A stretch of 64,000 nucleotides of DNA from Neptunomonas japonica DSM 18939 (lineage in GTDB: Bacteria; Pseudomonadota; Gammaproteobacteria; Pseudomonadales; Balneatricaceae). The DNA lies in the NCBI RefSeq assembly GCF_000422765.1, contig NZ_AUGR01000013.1:62001-126000 (forward strand). The letters are read 5' to 3'. The notes beneath the pieces are model-generated. The model saw nothing but the letters and a program-made list of their open reading frames with translations. It did no database searches and was not told the DNA's origin. Below, piece by piece: positions 54,893-63,922 of the stretch. The position numbers were made by a program, and so were the translations under genes. The stretch's first letter is position 1, and every line of letters begins with the position of its first letter.

Positions 54893-55367
54893 TAAAAAGA
54901 TCGTTGCTAACGATAATTGGCAGTCGATTGATGTAGAAAGCCTAGAGCAGGCTCAAGCGCTTCCTAGTGGCGATATCATCGTACCGCTGTCTTTTTACCT
55001 TGAAAACCGTGACGACCTTCTGGGTCGTGATGGCCAGCTAGGTATACAAGTAAATGGGGATGATGATCTTCAGGCTTTGTATGCTGAACAGGACAATATT
55101 GCTTTGGTTGCCGTTGAGTTTCCAATCTTTCGTGATGGGCGTGGTTTTAGTATCGCTAAACATCTTGTTAGAACAGGCTTTAACGGCGAAATTCGAGCGA
55201 TAGGTGATGTAGCACGCGATCGTTTAGCATTGATGCAAAGCTCAGGCTTTAATGCATTTTTAATCCCTGAAGATCGTTTTTCTGAAGAAGATCTTAACGC
55301 ATTTACTGAAGTAAGCGTGAATTATCAGGGAACGGCGGCTGACCCACGGCCTATTTTTCGCCGCTAA
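54876..55367 (+). CDS. DUF934 protein of the cysI-cysH cluster
   Basis: The 163-residue protein contains the DUF934 pattern (PSGDIIVPLSFYLENRDDLL, VEFPIFRDGRGFSIAKHLVRTGFNGEIRAIGDVARDRL, MQSSGFNAFLI). In many proteobacteria this gene lies between cysI and cysH and is needed for, or helps, sulfite reduction. Its biochemical job (electron donor, or assembly of the reductase) is unclear. ATG at 54876 has AGGAG 7 bases upstream and is preferred to ATG at 54870. It overlaps cysI by 17 bases. Confidence 0.88.
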   Translation: MPLLINKKIVANDNWQSIDVESLEQAQALPSGDIIVPLSFYLENRDDLLGRDGQLGIQVNGDDDLQALYAEQDNIALVAVEFPIFRDGRGFSIAKHLVRTGFNGEIRAIGDVARDRLALMQSSGFNAFLIPEDRFSEEDLNAFTEVSVNYQGTAADPRPIFRR

Positions 55368-55378
55368 TTCTATTGACA

Positions 55379-55404
55379 GAGCTAAAGCCTACGGGTTTTA
55401 GCTC
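55379..55404 (+). repeat. hairpin between the DUF934 gene and cysH
   Basis: GAGCTAAA (55379-55386) and TTTAGCTC (55397-55404) form an 8-bp stem with a 10-base loop. It sits just before the cysH ribosome site (AGGAGAG). It could adjust relative expression in the operon; no T run follows. Confidence 0.4.
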
Positions 55405-55424
55405 ACAAAGGAGAGAGAATAACG

Positions 55425-56048
55425 ATGAGTATTGATTTGGTTGCTGCGAATAAGGCGTTAGAAGGTAAGTCACCACAAGAGATAGTTGCATGGGCTATTG
55501 CTCAGTCTGATAATCCTCTAGTGACGACTAATTTTCGCCCTTACGAATCTGTCATTTTACATATGGCGGTGCAAGCTAAGCCGGATATTAAAGTCTTGTG
55601 GGTTGATTCAGGTTATAACACGTCTGCCACTTATCGGTTTGCAGAAAAAATGATTCAGGACTTTAACCTCAATGTCGAAACGTATATTCCTCAACAGACA
55701 TCTGCTCGTCGGAATGTGTTGATGAAAGGTATTCCTGATATTGATGATCCTTTACATGATGAGTTTACCCGCCAAGTTAAGCTAGAGCCGTTTCAACGCG
55801 CATTAGCGCAGATGAGCCCAGATTTGTGGTTGAATGCTATTCGTAAAGATCAGACCGAGTTTCGCCAGTCCTTGGAAATTGTGTCTGTTAGTAAAGATGG
55901 CATTATTAAGGTTGCACCCTTGTTCAATTGGAGTGAGGCCGACCTAGAGGCATATTTGCTTGAGCATAACTTGCCAAATGAGCATGACTATTTTGATCCG
56001 ACTAAAGCGCTAGAAACACGTGAGTGCGGTTTGCACACTCAGCTATAA
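55425..56048 (+). CDS. cysH: phosphoadenylylsulfate reductase
   Basis: CysH reduces PAPS (or APS) to sulfite with thioredoxin. The 207-residue protein has a modified PP-loop (TNFRPYESVILHMAVQ), VLWVDSGYNTSATYRF and the catalytic ending ECGLHTQL with Cys201. It is the only Cys in the protein, so the CC pairs of iron-sulfur APS reductases are missing. That implies PAPS as substrate. It is shorter than E. coli CysH (244) at the N-terminus. It needs APS kinase, which is not in the window. A good AGGAGAG site precedes ATG at 55425. Confidence 0.9.
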   Translation: MSIDLVAANKALEGKSPQEIVAWAIAQSDNPLVTTNFRPYESVILHMAVQAKPDIKVLWVDSGYNTSATYRFAEKMIQDFNLNVETYIPQQTSARRNVLMKGIPDIDDPLHDEFTRQVKLEPFQRALAQMSPDLWLNAIRKDQTEFRQSLEIVSVSKDGIIKVAPLFNWSEADLEAYLLEHNLPNEHDYFDPTKALETRECGLHTQL

Positions 56049-56151
56049 ATTGCTTTGTTAATATAAGAATTCAAGCAGTGGGCCCGATCTAATCAGTGGT
56101 TTTTGACCGGATTATGTTAATCTGGGTTCATGAACTGACTGGGGGCTCATT

Positions 56152-57588
56152 GTGGATTTTTTACCTCTCTTTTTTAATCTAAAGTCTCGCCAAGTATTAC
56201 TCATTGGTGGCGGTGATATCGCTTTACGCAAAGCCCGTCTACTGAAGCGTGCCGGTGTTTATCTCACGGTAGTATCGCATGCCGTGGATGATGAGCTCAA
56301 AGCACTGTTGGTTAATGCTAACGATCAGATAGTCATTGGTGAATACCATGCAGCGTTATTAGAAGGCAAAACATTAGTGGTTGCTGCTACTGATGACAAA
56401 GGCCTGCATGAGCGTGTTCATTATGATGCAGTGGCGCTAAATATCCCTGTGAATGTCGTTGATACTCCCTCCCTTTGTACCTTTATTTTTCCTGCTATTG
56501 TTGACCGCTCACCTATTGTTATTGGTATCTCTTCAGGTGGTGAGTCGCCCGTTTTGGCTCGGTTGCTAAGGGCGCGGCTAGAAACACTGATCCCTAATGG
56601 TTATAGCCGCCTCGGCTCATTAGTCGGACGCTTTCGTAATCAGGTAAAAGCGACATTTGGTTCGGTTAATGAGCGCCGCCGTTTTTGGGAGCATGTGTTA
56701 GAAGGACAGATTGCAGAAAAGGTTTTTTCTGGGCGTAACGAGGAAGCCGAAACATTACTAAAAGCTGCCATTGATAAAGGTGAAAACAGTCATCAAGTAG
56801 GCGAAGTATACTTGGTTGGAGCGGGGCCCGGTGACCCTGAGCTATTAACGTTTAAAGCGTTGCGCTTGATGCAGCAAGCGGATGTGGTGTTTTATGACAA
56901 CTTGGTATCGGCAGAAGTGCTGGACCTATGCCGTCGTGATGCCGACTTGATCTATGTTGGCAAAAAGCGTGATGATCATGCGGTTCCTCAAGAGGGGATT
57001 AATGCACTATTAGTGCAGCATGCGCAGCAAGGTAAACGTGTTGTTCGCTTAAAAGGTGGAGATCCATTCATTTTTGGTCGAGGTGGAGAAGAGCTAGAAA
57101 CTCTGAAATCACACGGCATTCCATTTCAGGTGGTGCCGGGGATAACCGCTGCGAGTGCTTGTTCAACTTATGCCGGTATACCGCTAACACACCGCGGTTA
57201 TGCGCAGTCGGTTAAGTTTGTAACAGGGCAGCTTAAAAACCGTAAAGATAAACTGAATTTCTCTGAGTTAGTGCACCCTAACCAAACCGTTGTGTTTTAT
57301 ATGGGGTTGCATACATTGCCAACTCTTGCCGAAAGCTTAATCGAGCATGGTAAGCCTGCCGATACGCCAGTCGCTATTGTGTCTAAGGGAACAGCACCTG
57401 ATCAAAAGGTTCTGACGGGTACCTTGGCTGACATTGCTGCTAAGCAAGAGGAAGCGAAGCTAGTAGCACCAGCGCTTATCATTGTAGGTGAAGTGGTGGC
57501 TTTGCAAGAGCAGTTAGCATGGTTTGGCGACAACGTTGAACAAGAAGGTTTAACGCACGCCTTAGGAATGCTTAAAGAAGAGAAGTAA
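56152..57588 (+). CDS. cysG: siroheme synthase (trifunctional CysG)
   Basis: CysG makes siroheme for CysI from uroporphyrinogen III. The N-terminal half is the precorrin-2 dehydrogenase/ferrochelatase ([42 protein letters not shown]). From about residue 215 comes the methyltransferase ([57 protein letters not shown]). GTG at 56152 follows GGGGG. It is 103 bases after cysH and is followed by a strong terminator. Length of 478 residues is normal. Confidence 0.96.
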   Translation: MDFLPLFFNLKSRQVLLIGGGDIALRKARLLKRAGVYLTVVSHAVDDELKALLVNANDQIVIGEYHAALLEGKTLVVAATDDKGLHERVHYDAVALNIPVNVVDTPSLCTFIFPAIVDRSPIVIGISSGGESPVLARLLRARLETLIPNGYSRLGSLVGRFRNQVKATFGSVNERRRFWEHVLEGQIAEKVFSGRNEEAETLLKAAIDKGENSHQVGEVYLVGAGPGDPELLTFKALRLMQQADVVFYDNLVSAEVLDLCRRDADLIYVGKKRDDHAVPQEGINALLVQHAQQGKRVVRLKGGDPFIFGRGGEELETLKSHGIPFQVVPGITAASACSTYAGIPLTHRGYAQSVKFVTGQLKNRKDKLNFSELVHPNQTVVFYMGLHTLPTLAESLIEHGKPADTPVAIVSKGTAPDQKVLTGTLADIAAKQEEAKLVAPALIIVGEVVALQEQLAWFGDNVEQEGLTHALGMLKEEK

Positions 57589-57695
57589 GAGTTCTTTATA
57601 ATTGACTTAATACGTTCAGTTCTCATGATTTACTCAGGATAACTGCTCAGTTAATAACTCTTGGTTGCCATTGTTTATAGCTGCTAGTAATCGTT

Positions 57696-57725
57696 AAGCC
57701 GAATCCATGTGATTCGGCTTTTTTA
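57696..57725 (+). terminator. cysG operon terminator
   Basis: AAGCCGAATC (57696-57705), loop CATGT and GATTCGGCTT (57711-57720) form a perfect 10-bp stem followed by TTTT. This is a strong intrinsic terminator. Confidence 0.92.
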
Positions 57726-57846
57726 TGCCCACTTGAGAGAGCCATCGTGTTTTTTAGAGGTCAATGTATTAGTCGCACACACATGCGTATGGTATTAATG
57801 AATGGTAACGAATAGCTATCTTCATTAATTGTAAGGAAGAGAAGTC

Positions 57847-58089
57847 ATGAGTGATAAAGCCGTTATTGCGCAAAAAACCCCGTATGCAACCGATGTAGTC
57901 GCAGGTGAACGTTATCGTTGGTGCGCTTGTGGTTTAAGTAACCGCCAGCCTTTATGTGATGGCTCACATAAAGGTACTGACTTTAAACCTGTGTCATTCA
58001 CGGCGGAAAAAACAGAGACAATATACCTATGTGGCTGTAAGCAAACAGTAAATGCTCCGGTGTGTGATGGGTCGCATAAGGCTCTATAA
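57847..58089 (+). CDS. twin CDGSH iron-sulfur protein
   Basis: The 80-residue protein has two CDGSH-type cluster sites: CACGLSNRQPLCDGSH and CGCKQTVNAPVCDGSH, each with three Cys and one His for a 2Fe-2S cluster. Eukaryotic CDGSH proteins (mitoNEET, MiNT) shuttle clusters or electrons; bacterial functions are largely unknown. ATG at 57847 has GGAAGAG upstream. It lies 71 bases before the hydrolase-OsmC fusion gene on the same strand. Confidence 0.9.
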   Translation: MSDKAVIAQKTPYATDVVAGERYRWCACGLSNRQPLCDGSHKGTDFKPVSFTAEKTETIYLCGCKQTVNAPVCDGSHKAL

Positions 58090-58160
58090 GTGTGCACGGT
58101 TAAAGGTATTTGTAGCTGATATTTGCATTGTATTGAAATGATTTTAAGGAGAGTTTTTGT

Positions 58161-59372
58161 ATGCGTGTAAAGGTTCAGTTTGAGAGTAATGGGCAGATGC
58201 TAGCTGGGATGCTGGAAACACCTGACACAGATATACGTTGTTATGCTTTATTTGCTCATTGCTTCACTTGTGGAAAAGATATAGCAGCGGCCTCTCATAT
58301 TGCACGGGCTCTGATGGCAAAAGGCATTGCTGTGCTTCGATTTGATTTTACGGGGTTGGGTAATAGCGATGGCGATTTTGCAAATACGCACTTTTCATCA
58401 AACATTCAAGACCTATTGGCCGCCGCAGATTTCTTGCGTCAGGAGTATCAAGCACCAACAATATTGATTGGGCATAGCTTAGGAGGTGCGGCAGTATTAG
58501 CGATGGCTGCAAAGGTTAAAGAAGTTCAGGCAGTCGTGACTATCGGTGCACCACACCATGCAAAACATGTCGTGCATAACTTTTCAGCTTCAATTGATAA
58601 GATTATTGAAAATGGCGAAGCAGAAGTGTGTTTAGGCGCTCGAAAATTTCTTATTAAGAAACAGTTTTTAGATGATATTGATACACACGCTGACCATGAT
58701 ATAGGCAAGTTAAAAAAGGCATTGTTAGTGATGCACTCGCCGACGGATGCCACGGTGCCTATTTCTGAGGCAGAAAAAATTTATCGTAATGCCAAGCATC
58801 CAAAAAGTTTCGTTAGCTTGGATAGTGCTGACCATTTGCTAACTAAGCGTGCTGATTCTGAGTATGTTGCAGAAACCATAGCAGGTTGGGCTAGTCGCTA
58901 CATTCCTAAAGTAGTACAGCACCGAGTCCCGGTTAAAAAAGGGCACGTCATTGTGGAAGAAAAGAACCATGTTTTCACCCAGCATGTGAGCAGCGATAGC
59001 CACTATTGGTTGGCAGATGAGCCGACAGCAGTAGGCGGGGCAAACAGTGGTCCTGATCCGTATGAGCATTTATTGGCAGGGCTAGGCGCTTGTACCTCTA
59101 TGACAGTTCGAATGTATGCGAGTAGAAAAAAGCTGGCGTTACAGCATGTGCGTGTTGAGTTGAGTCATAGTCGTGATTACCACCGCGATTGTGAAGGATG
59201 TGATGTAACGCCGCAGTCGATGGAAGTTATCGAGCGAAAATTAACCTTAGTGGGTAACTTAACGCAAGAGCAGCGACAGCGTTTGCTAGAGATAGCGGAT
59301 AAGTGCCCAGTACATAAAACATTACACAGTAATCTTCAGGTTGTTACTCAGTTGTTACCCGCAGAGTCATGA
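58161..59372 (+). CDS. alpha/beta hydrolase-OsmC fusion protein
   Basis: The 403-residue protein has an N-terminal alpha/beta hydrolase (residues 1-250; nucleophile elbow GHSLGG near 112-117; acid and His in PTDATVP and SADHLL). The C-terminal OsmC/Ohr-like domain (about 265-400) keeps both redox cysteines, in GLGACTSM and DKCPVH. OsmC domains reduce organic peroxides with thiols. In the fusion, the hydrolase may release a substrate for the peroxidase (inference). The fusion is recurrent in proteobacteria. ATG at 58161 has AGGAGAG upstream. A hairpin lies after the stop. Confidence 0.92.
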   Translation: MRVKVQFESNGQMLAGMLETPDTDIRCYALFAHCFTCGKDIAAASHIARALMAKGIAVLRFDFTGLGNSDGDFANTHFSSNIQDLLAAADFLRQEYQAPTILIGHSLGGAAVLAMAAKVKEVQAVVTIGAPHHAKHVVHNFSASIDKIIENGEAEVCLGARKFLIKKQFLDDIDTHADHDIGKLKKALLVMHSPTDATVPISEAEKIYRNAKHPKSFVSLDSADHLLTKRADSEYVAETIAGWASRYIPKVVQHRVPVKKGHVIVEEKNHVFTQHVSSDSHYWLADEPTAVGGANSGPDPYEHLLAGLGACTSMTVRMYASRKKLALQHVRVELSHSRDYHRDCEGCDVTPQSMEVIERKLTLVGNLTQEQRQRLLEIADKCPVHKTLHSNLQVVTQLLPAES

Positions 59373-59399
59373 GTATTTAATAAACTGTTCCAGATGAAA

Positions 59400-59428
59400 G
59401 GGTCAGGCTAGGTCTATAGCCTGTACCC
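59400..59428. terminator. hairpin between the OsmC fusion gene and aqpZ
   Basis: GGGTCAGGCTA (59400-59410) pairs with TAGCCTGTACCC (59417-59428), with one bulged base. It sits between convergent genes and probably ends one or both transcripts. Confidence 0.6.
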
Positions 59429-59461
59429 TTACGGTCTGCATCACTTGCTAAGCAATTGATA

Positions 59462-60151
59462 TTACTTATCTTCGCTGCCGATGTAACGATAGACGCCCGC
59501 ACCCAAGATGGCACCAATCACTGGCGCTATCCAGAATAGCCATAATTGAGAAATAGCCCAATCACCAACATACAGAGCAACACCTGTACTACGTGCAGGG
59601 TTTACAGAAGTGTTAGTGACAGGAATACTAATGAGATGGATTAAGGTTAGACATAGTCCAATTGCGATAGGTGCTAAGCCCTTTGGTGCGCGCTCATCCG
59701 TTGCACCCATGATGACGAGCAAGAACATCATCGTCATTACCACTTCAGTAATAAAAGCAGACAGTAGTGAGTAGCCACCAGGTGAGTGTTCTGCGTAGCC
59801 ATTAGAAGCAAACCCTGCGCTGACATCAAATCCCGCTTGTCCACTAGCAATCAAGAATAAAGCCCCACCGGCAACTAAACCACCAATGACTTGCGCTGCA
59901 ATATAGGGAAGTAACTGGTTGGCTGGAAAACGCCCGCCTGCCCATAGTCCTATAGAGACCGCTGGATTAAGGTGACAGCCAGAAATATGCCCGATAGCAA
60001 AGGCCATCGTTAACACAGTTAACCCAAAAGCGAATGATACGCCGAGTAGGCCGATGCCTACATCAGGAAAAGCAGCAGCCAGTACCGCGCTACCGCAACC
60101 ACCCAGTACTAGCCAAAATGTTCCGAAAGATTCCGCAATATACTTTTTCAT
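59462..60151 (-). CDS. aqpZ: aquaporin Z
   Basis: AqpZ is a water channel in the inner membrane. The 229-residue protein has six TM helices, two NPA motifs (HLNPAVSIG and TSVNPARS) and the aromatic/Arg filter expected of a water-selective channel. The start [18 protein letters not shown] is typical. ATG at 60151 has AGGAGG upstream. It could help osmotic adjustment in a marine cell. It is convergent with the OsmC fusion gene. Confidence 0.96.
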   Translation of the reverse strand: MKKYIAESFGTFWLVLGGCGSAVLAAAFPDVGIGLLGVSFAFGLTVLTMAFAIGHISGCHLNPAVSIGLWAGGRFPANQLLPYIAAQVIGGLVAGGALFLIASGQAGFDVSAGFASNGYAEHSPGGYSLLSAFITEVVMTMMFLLVIMGATDERAPKGLAPIAIGLCLTLIHLISIPVTNTSVNPARSTGVALYVGDWAISQLWLFWIAPVIGAILGAGVYRYIGSEDK

Positions 60152-60219
60152 AACAACCTCCTTGATTGTGGAGGTAGTGTTGCGCCAAGTGCCTGAACCT
60201 CTACTGAAATATTAGTCTT

Positions 60220-60648
60220 CTAAGCTAAGTAAGCTTTTAAAGAGGCTAAAAGTCCTGCGTAAATAGGATTGCAAAACTCACTTACATCGCTGCTATTATC
60301 TGAATCAAAGCTTGATGACCATTCAATAAAGGTTTCGCCTGAGTCTGTGATAGGCGATAACTTCACGGCACCAAAATAGTTCTGCACACAATCTTTAGCG
60401 ACAGGGCCTGGGCCATCATCAATACGGTATGTGAAAGTGAATTCATCATTGTCGATAGACAAAAGCGTTTCATGAAATGCATCATTAAGAATGCGCCGCG
60501 CACCGACCTCATTGCTTTGTTTATCTCCCACTTTCTCAGTAGAGGTAACAACAGCCGTTCCCCAGGGTAAGTCATGAAAGTTATTTACGGTATCCCAAAC
60601 TTTTTCTATGGGTGCATTGATAACAGTTGAGTTGTAACATTTTCCCAT
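60220..60648 (-). CDS. SRPBCC-family protein
   Basis: The 142-residue protein has a START-like SRPBCC fold: NSTVINAPIEKVWDTVNNFHDLPW, ARRILNDAFHETLLSIDND and FIEWSSSFD are typical strands and helices. These proteins bind hydrophobic small molecules in a deep cavity. The ligand here is unknown. ATG at 60648 has AAGG 8 bases upstream and is preferred to GTG at 60657. It is 68 bases before aqpZ on the same strand. Confidence 0.82.
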   Translation of the reverse strand: MGKCYNSTVINAPIEKVWDTVNNFHDLPWGTAVVTSTEKVGDKQSNEVGARRILNDAFHETLLSIDNDEFTFTYRIDDGPGPVAKDCVQNYFGAVKLSPITDSGETFIEWSSSFDSDNSSDVSEFCNPIYAGLLASLKAYLA

Positions 60649-60815
60649 GGTGTTCACCTTATCATCATTTTATTATTGATTGTGTTGGGTTTGTTGTATC
60701 TGAAATCTAGCATGGTAGGGAGGCGAGCTACTGTTGACCTGAAGTGTTAAAAAGCACCTTCTTTAGTGCTTTCTATTAGGTGAATGGGGCATCTTTATTT
60801 TGTTCAGGCAGCTTC

Positions 60816-61058
60816 TTAGGTGAGTATTAACAGCGCTAAATAAGGAACTAGGCTGAAGATAATAAAAAGTAGTTTAAATAACCCTAGGAAAGCGTAAAAA
60901 ACTATGTCGAATTGCTGGCGAGAAAGGGCAAAAAAATGGCGTTGGGTGCGGTAGGCAAGATCTGGCGCAAGCATAAATATACTTGTCCATAGAACAAGAA
61001 GTGCGCCATTAATAACCGAACACCACATGAAAAAGTCTTTTAGTGTTTCTATTTCCAT
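60816..61058 (-). CDS. small two-TM protein (DUF6868-like)
   Basis: The 80-residue product has two hydrophobic helices (VINGALLVLWTSIFML and FLGLFKLLFIIFSLVPYLALLI). It starts MEIETLKDFFMWCSVING, as remembered for the DUF6868 family. Function is unknown. Its ATG directly abuts the stop codon of the upstream small frame at 61059, so translation is coupled. It is the last gene in a set of small membrane proteins. Confidence 0.72.
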   Translation of the reverse strand: MEIETLKDFFMWCSVINGALLVLWTSIFMLAPDLAYRTQRHFFALSRQQFDIVFYAFLGLFKLLFIIFSLVPYLALLILT

Positions 61059-61306
61059 TTATACATCACTCTTTTTTCCAAATAGGCGTTTCAGCTTATC
61101 TTTGGCTATAAATAAGATAATCCCGAAAATACTAACGAGTAATGTTTCCCAAAACTCTAATAGTTTGTTCCAGAATACACTCAGTAACTCTATCGATTTC
61201 TCTGTGAATTCCCCCAAATTCCGTTGAGATTTTTACTGTATGGTCCTTCGGTTTTTAAAAATCGTTGGAAAAAGAGCACATCATCTCCAAATAATCCGTA
61301 GCTCAT
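61059..61306 (-). pseudogene. small membrane protein gene split by a one-base frameshift
   Basis: Two overlapping frames are visible. The first (61190-61306, 38 codons) starts at ATG after AAGGGG and reads MSYGLFGDDVLFFQRF to GIWGNSQRNR before TAG. The second (61059-61217, TTG start) reads LGEFTEKSIELL through a TM helix (LLVSIFGIILFIA) to KRLFGKKSDV, then TAA next to the DUF6868-like ATG. Adding one G to the five-G run at 61211-61215 would join them as GIWGEFTEKS, giving one 82-residue protein. It is a natural pseudogene, a sequencing error in a homopolymer, or a -1 frameshift. I do not recognise the family. Confidence 0.65.
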
Positions 61307-61328
61307 AATATTCCCCTTGTTATCGTTT

Positions 61329-61652
61329 TTACTTCTCTTTTGTAGTTTCGGTTTTTCCGGACAGTTGCCCTAAAACATATCCAGCTATACCGCTCAGAAT
61401 CGCACCGGTAATATTTCCGTCTAATCGTCCTGCCAAGCTAAGCACTACGGTGGCGGCAATTACACCGATGACCGTAACGGTTTTGAAAAATGATGAACTT
61501 TTTAAGATATCCATGATTTTCTCATCAGACTTAGCAACCGCGTTCCAGAACATACCCCACATTGTGACTATGCCTATGGTTGCCAGTACTGATAGACCAA
61601 CAATGTATTCAGCTTTTAACTCCATGGTTTGTTCAATGATTTCAGTTTCCAT
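61329..61652 (-). CDS. small membrane protein of unknown family
   Basis: The 107-residue product has TM helices near 18-38 (IVGLSVLATIGIVTMWGMFW), 57-75 (TVTVIGVIAATVVLSLAG) and 82-98 (ITGAILSGIAGYVLGQLSG). The last helix pattern resembles holin-like or small channel proteins, but I cannot name a family. ATG at 61652 follows GGAG/AGG. It precedes the frameshifted gene by 22 bases and appears to be the first gene of a small-protein operon that ends with the DUF6868-like gene. Confidence 0.65.
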   Translation of the reverse strand: METEIIEQTMELKAEYIVGLSVLATIGIVTMWGMFWNAVAKSDEKIMDILKSSSFFKTVTVIGVIAATVVLSLAGRLDGNITGAILSGIAGYVLGQLSGKTETTKEK

Positions 61653-62244
61653 TAGCCTGCTCCATTTAAGGCATTATTAAAGACATTTCTGAGTCGATAG
61701 ATAGATGAAAAAGGGCAGCGTTTTAGTAGCGTTTTATCAAAAGAATAAAGAAGGTTAGTTGACCTAATGAAAGAGTAGATATGGTTGAATAGTATTGAGT
61801 AAAGGGAGGGTATTATTTTATTTACGCTAGAGCGCGGTCGGTTTTTCTGTAAATAACACACATGCGCATAAGATTGCGTAGAGTATGTATAAGTATCAAT
61901 TGATAGAGGTACTTTTAGCTGGCACATAATAAAACCTACCGCATTATTATTGGTATAGGTGGCTTTAGTTCTTTATGCACGGAGGCCGTCAGGTATTACT
62001 ACTTTTAGAAGGAATCCGAGTCCATAAAATTTCCTTTGTATAAATCTATACTCTGATTCAATAGCTTATGCAAACGTTCGTTTTATGCTGGTATTGGCTT
62101 AGAATTAGGTTTTTTACGGTGAGTCATACAAAAGTCTTTGTTTGTGTTAATGAACTTACTAACTATGGATATTCAATAATATGTTTATGATATGAAGTTA
62201 TAATTATTTGATGAGTAAGTCGTTTTTAGGTGTGATGATAAATA
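61653..62244. other. 592-base gap before the thioredoxin-like gene
   Basis: The gap separates divergent genes and should contain both promoters. No convincing reading frame, hairpin terminator, tRNA or riboswitch was recognised. A 91-codon minus-strand frame (61652-61927) has a composition unlike protein and no ribosome site. Confidence 0.5.
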
Positions 62245-62619
62245 ATGTTAAAAATGAATCACGAGGTTTCAGTGAGTAAAAATCAAACAAGATGTGACGA
62301 TCAAAGTCTTAGTTTTGCTTTAGATAAAGGAGCGCACCTTGTGATGTTTGGTGCAGAGCACTGTGGAGTGTGCCAAGTGATCTGGCCACAATTGCTAGTT
62401 GCGCTGGATGAGCGCTGGTCAAGTTTGAAACTGCACTATATTGACTGTGGAAAACATCAAGAAAATTGTGCGCAGCATGGTGTTTATTCTTTGCCTGTTG
62501 TCAGGCTGTATTTTGATGGACGGCTGTATCTAGAGAAAATGCAGGTGTTTAGTCTGGGGCCATTTATTGCTGATATAAATGCATTATGCGAGCAATATAG
62601 TGTGCAAAACGATAGGTAG
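62245..62619 (+). CDS. thioredoxin-like protein
   Basis: The 124-residue product has a thioredoxin fold with the active-site motif CGVC (in AEHCGVCQVIWPQL), the strand LKLHYIDCGKH and a cis-Pro segment SLPVVRLYFDG. There is no signal peptide. CGVC differs from the WCGPC of classic thioredoxin, so a specialised reductase or disulfide role is likely. The ATG at 62245 gives an N-terminal extension of about 20 residues; ATG at 62254 is an alternative. A hairpin follows the stop. Confidence 0.82.
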   Translation: MLKMNHEVSVSKNQTRCDDQSLSFALDKGAHLVMFGAEHCGVCQVIWPQLLVALDERWSSLKLHYIDCGKHQENCAQHGVYSLPVVRLYFDGRLYLEKMQVFSLGPFIADINALCEQYSVQNDR

Positions 62620-62655
62620 TAATCGGCAGTAAGGTAGTCCTGCTGCCGATTATTA
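62620..62655 (+). terminator. terminator after the thioredoxin-like gene
   Basis: TAATCGGCAG (62620-62629) and CTGCCGATTA (62643-62652) form a perfect 10-bp stem with a 13-base loop, followed by TTATTTAT. It lies between convergent genes. Confidence 0.7.
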
Positions 62656-62677
62656 TTTATAAAGTTATTACGCCGCT

Positions 62678-63922
62678 TTAGTTAAATAACACAGTACCCA
62701 CACCAAAGCTCCCTGCAAAGCCTAAAGAGTAGGCGAGCAGTAAGAAAAAGCTGTATTTCATATAACTAATAAATGTCACTTCTTTAATCTTACTCATCGC
62801 CACAATGCCCGCTGCAGAGCCAATGATAAGCAGTGAGCCGCCAACGCCAACACCGTAAGTTAGCGATAACCAGCTAGCGGGAGTCATTTCTAAATTAGCT
62901 TTTAATAGAGCAGCAGTAAGCGGTACGTTATCCACGAGTGAAGAGAGCAGCCCCATTACATAGTTTGCTTGTATTGGAGGCAGAATCTCGTAGATTTTTA
63001 CGAGATGATCAAGCACTCCTATCTCTTTTAACATCCCGACTAACAACAATATTCCTAAGAAAAACAACAGAGTATCAAACTCAATAACGCGTATGTAATC
63101 GAGCATGTTTTCTCGGTCATCAGCGGTGTGGAAGAAACGCCCGATCAAGAACATGATGGATAAACCGAAGAGGAAAGTAAGTACCGGAGGAACCCCGGCG
63201 ATAATGTTAAGCACAATAGTGCTAAGAATGGTGAATAGGAAAAGTATCGCGATACTCATACCAACACGATCGTAATGACGCTCACCTCCATCAATGATTA
63301 GTTCGCCTTTTAGGCCAAAAGAGAGCAGCCCAGCAAGAAAAATAACACTAACAAAAGAGGGAAGTGCTAACCAGAGTAGATCCTGAATGGCAACTTTATC
63401 TGCGAGGAATATCATCAGTGTGGTGACATCACCCGTTATAAGAGAGACACCGCCAGAGTTCACGGCAAATACAACCATCACTGCAAATTTTAATGTTTTA
63501 TTGGGTGGTAGCTTTAATGACAGTACCAAGGCAACAGACACCAGCGTGGCGGTGATATTGTCAGATAACGATGAGAATGCAAAAGCGAAGATTGCCACCA
63601 TAAACAGCAGTGTTTTTTCACCTACCTTCGAGGGCAGAAACTTGTAAATCATTGTTTCAATAAGGCCCTGATGGTTAAGAAAGGCAACAAAGGTCATAGC
63701 GGCCATCAGGAAAAGCCATAAACTGGCTATCTCTAGTAGGTTCTCGTTTAACATGCCCTGGATCTGTTTTGGGGTGACATCGTCAGCAGGAAAGAGGAAA
63801 AGAACTAGCCACGATAGCGTGCCAAGAAACAGCGTGGTTTTGGCTTTGTTTAGGTGAATCACATCTTCAAGCACAATCATAAAGAAAGCAATGACAGCCA
63901 GAATGATCAGAAAAGTGTGCAT
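62678..63922 (-). CDS. nhaD: NhaD-type Na+/H+ antiporter
   Basis: The 414-residue protein has about 11-12 TM helices and NhaD blocks such as SSLSDNITATLVSVALVL, AVNSGGVSLITGDVTTLMIFL and SSLVDNVPLTAALL. NhaD exports Na+ or Li+ in exchange for H+ and is common in marine and halophilic gammaproteobacteria. ATG at 63922 has GGAG 8 bases upstream; GTG at 63928 has a site that is too close. It suits sodium cycling together with the Rnf complex. Confidence 0.93.
   Translation of the reverse strand: MHTFLIILAVIAFFMIVLEDVIHLNKAKTTLFLGTLSWLVLFLFPADDVTPKQIQGMLNENLLEIASLWLFLMAAMTFVAFLNHQGLIETMIYKFLPSKVGEKTLLFMVAIFAFAFSSLSDNITATLVSVALVLSLKLPPNKTLKFAVMVVFAVNSGGVSLITGDVTTLMIFLADKVAIQDLLWLALPSFVSVIFLAGLLSFGLKGELIIDGGERHYDRVGMSIAILFLFTILSTIVLNIIAGVPPVLTFLFGLSIMFLIGRFFHTADDRENMLDYIRVIEFDTLLFFLGILLLVGMLKEIGVLDHLVKIYEILPPIQANYVMGLLSSLVDNVPLTAALLKANLEMTPASWLSLTYGVGVGGSLLIIGSAAGIVAMSKIKEVTFISYMKYSFFLLLAYSLGFAGSFGVGTVLFN

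Noticed and set aside
61652-61927. 91-codon minus-strand frame upstream of the small membrane gene
   Set aside because: It is rich in Ser, Tyr, Asn and Ile from AT-rich DNA, without a ribosome site or recognisable domain.
61930-62240. Riboswitch or small RNA upstream of the thioredoxin-like gene
   Set aside because: The GGTGGC-like pieces did not assemble into the GEMM c-di-GMP or any other riboswitch core that I could recognise.
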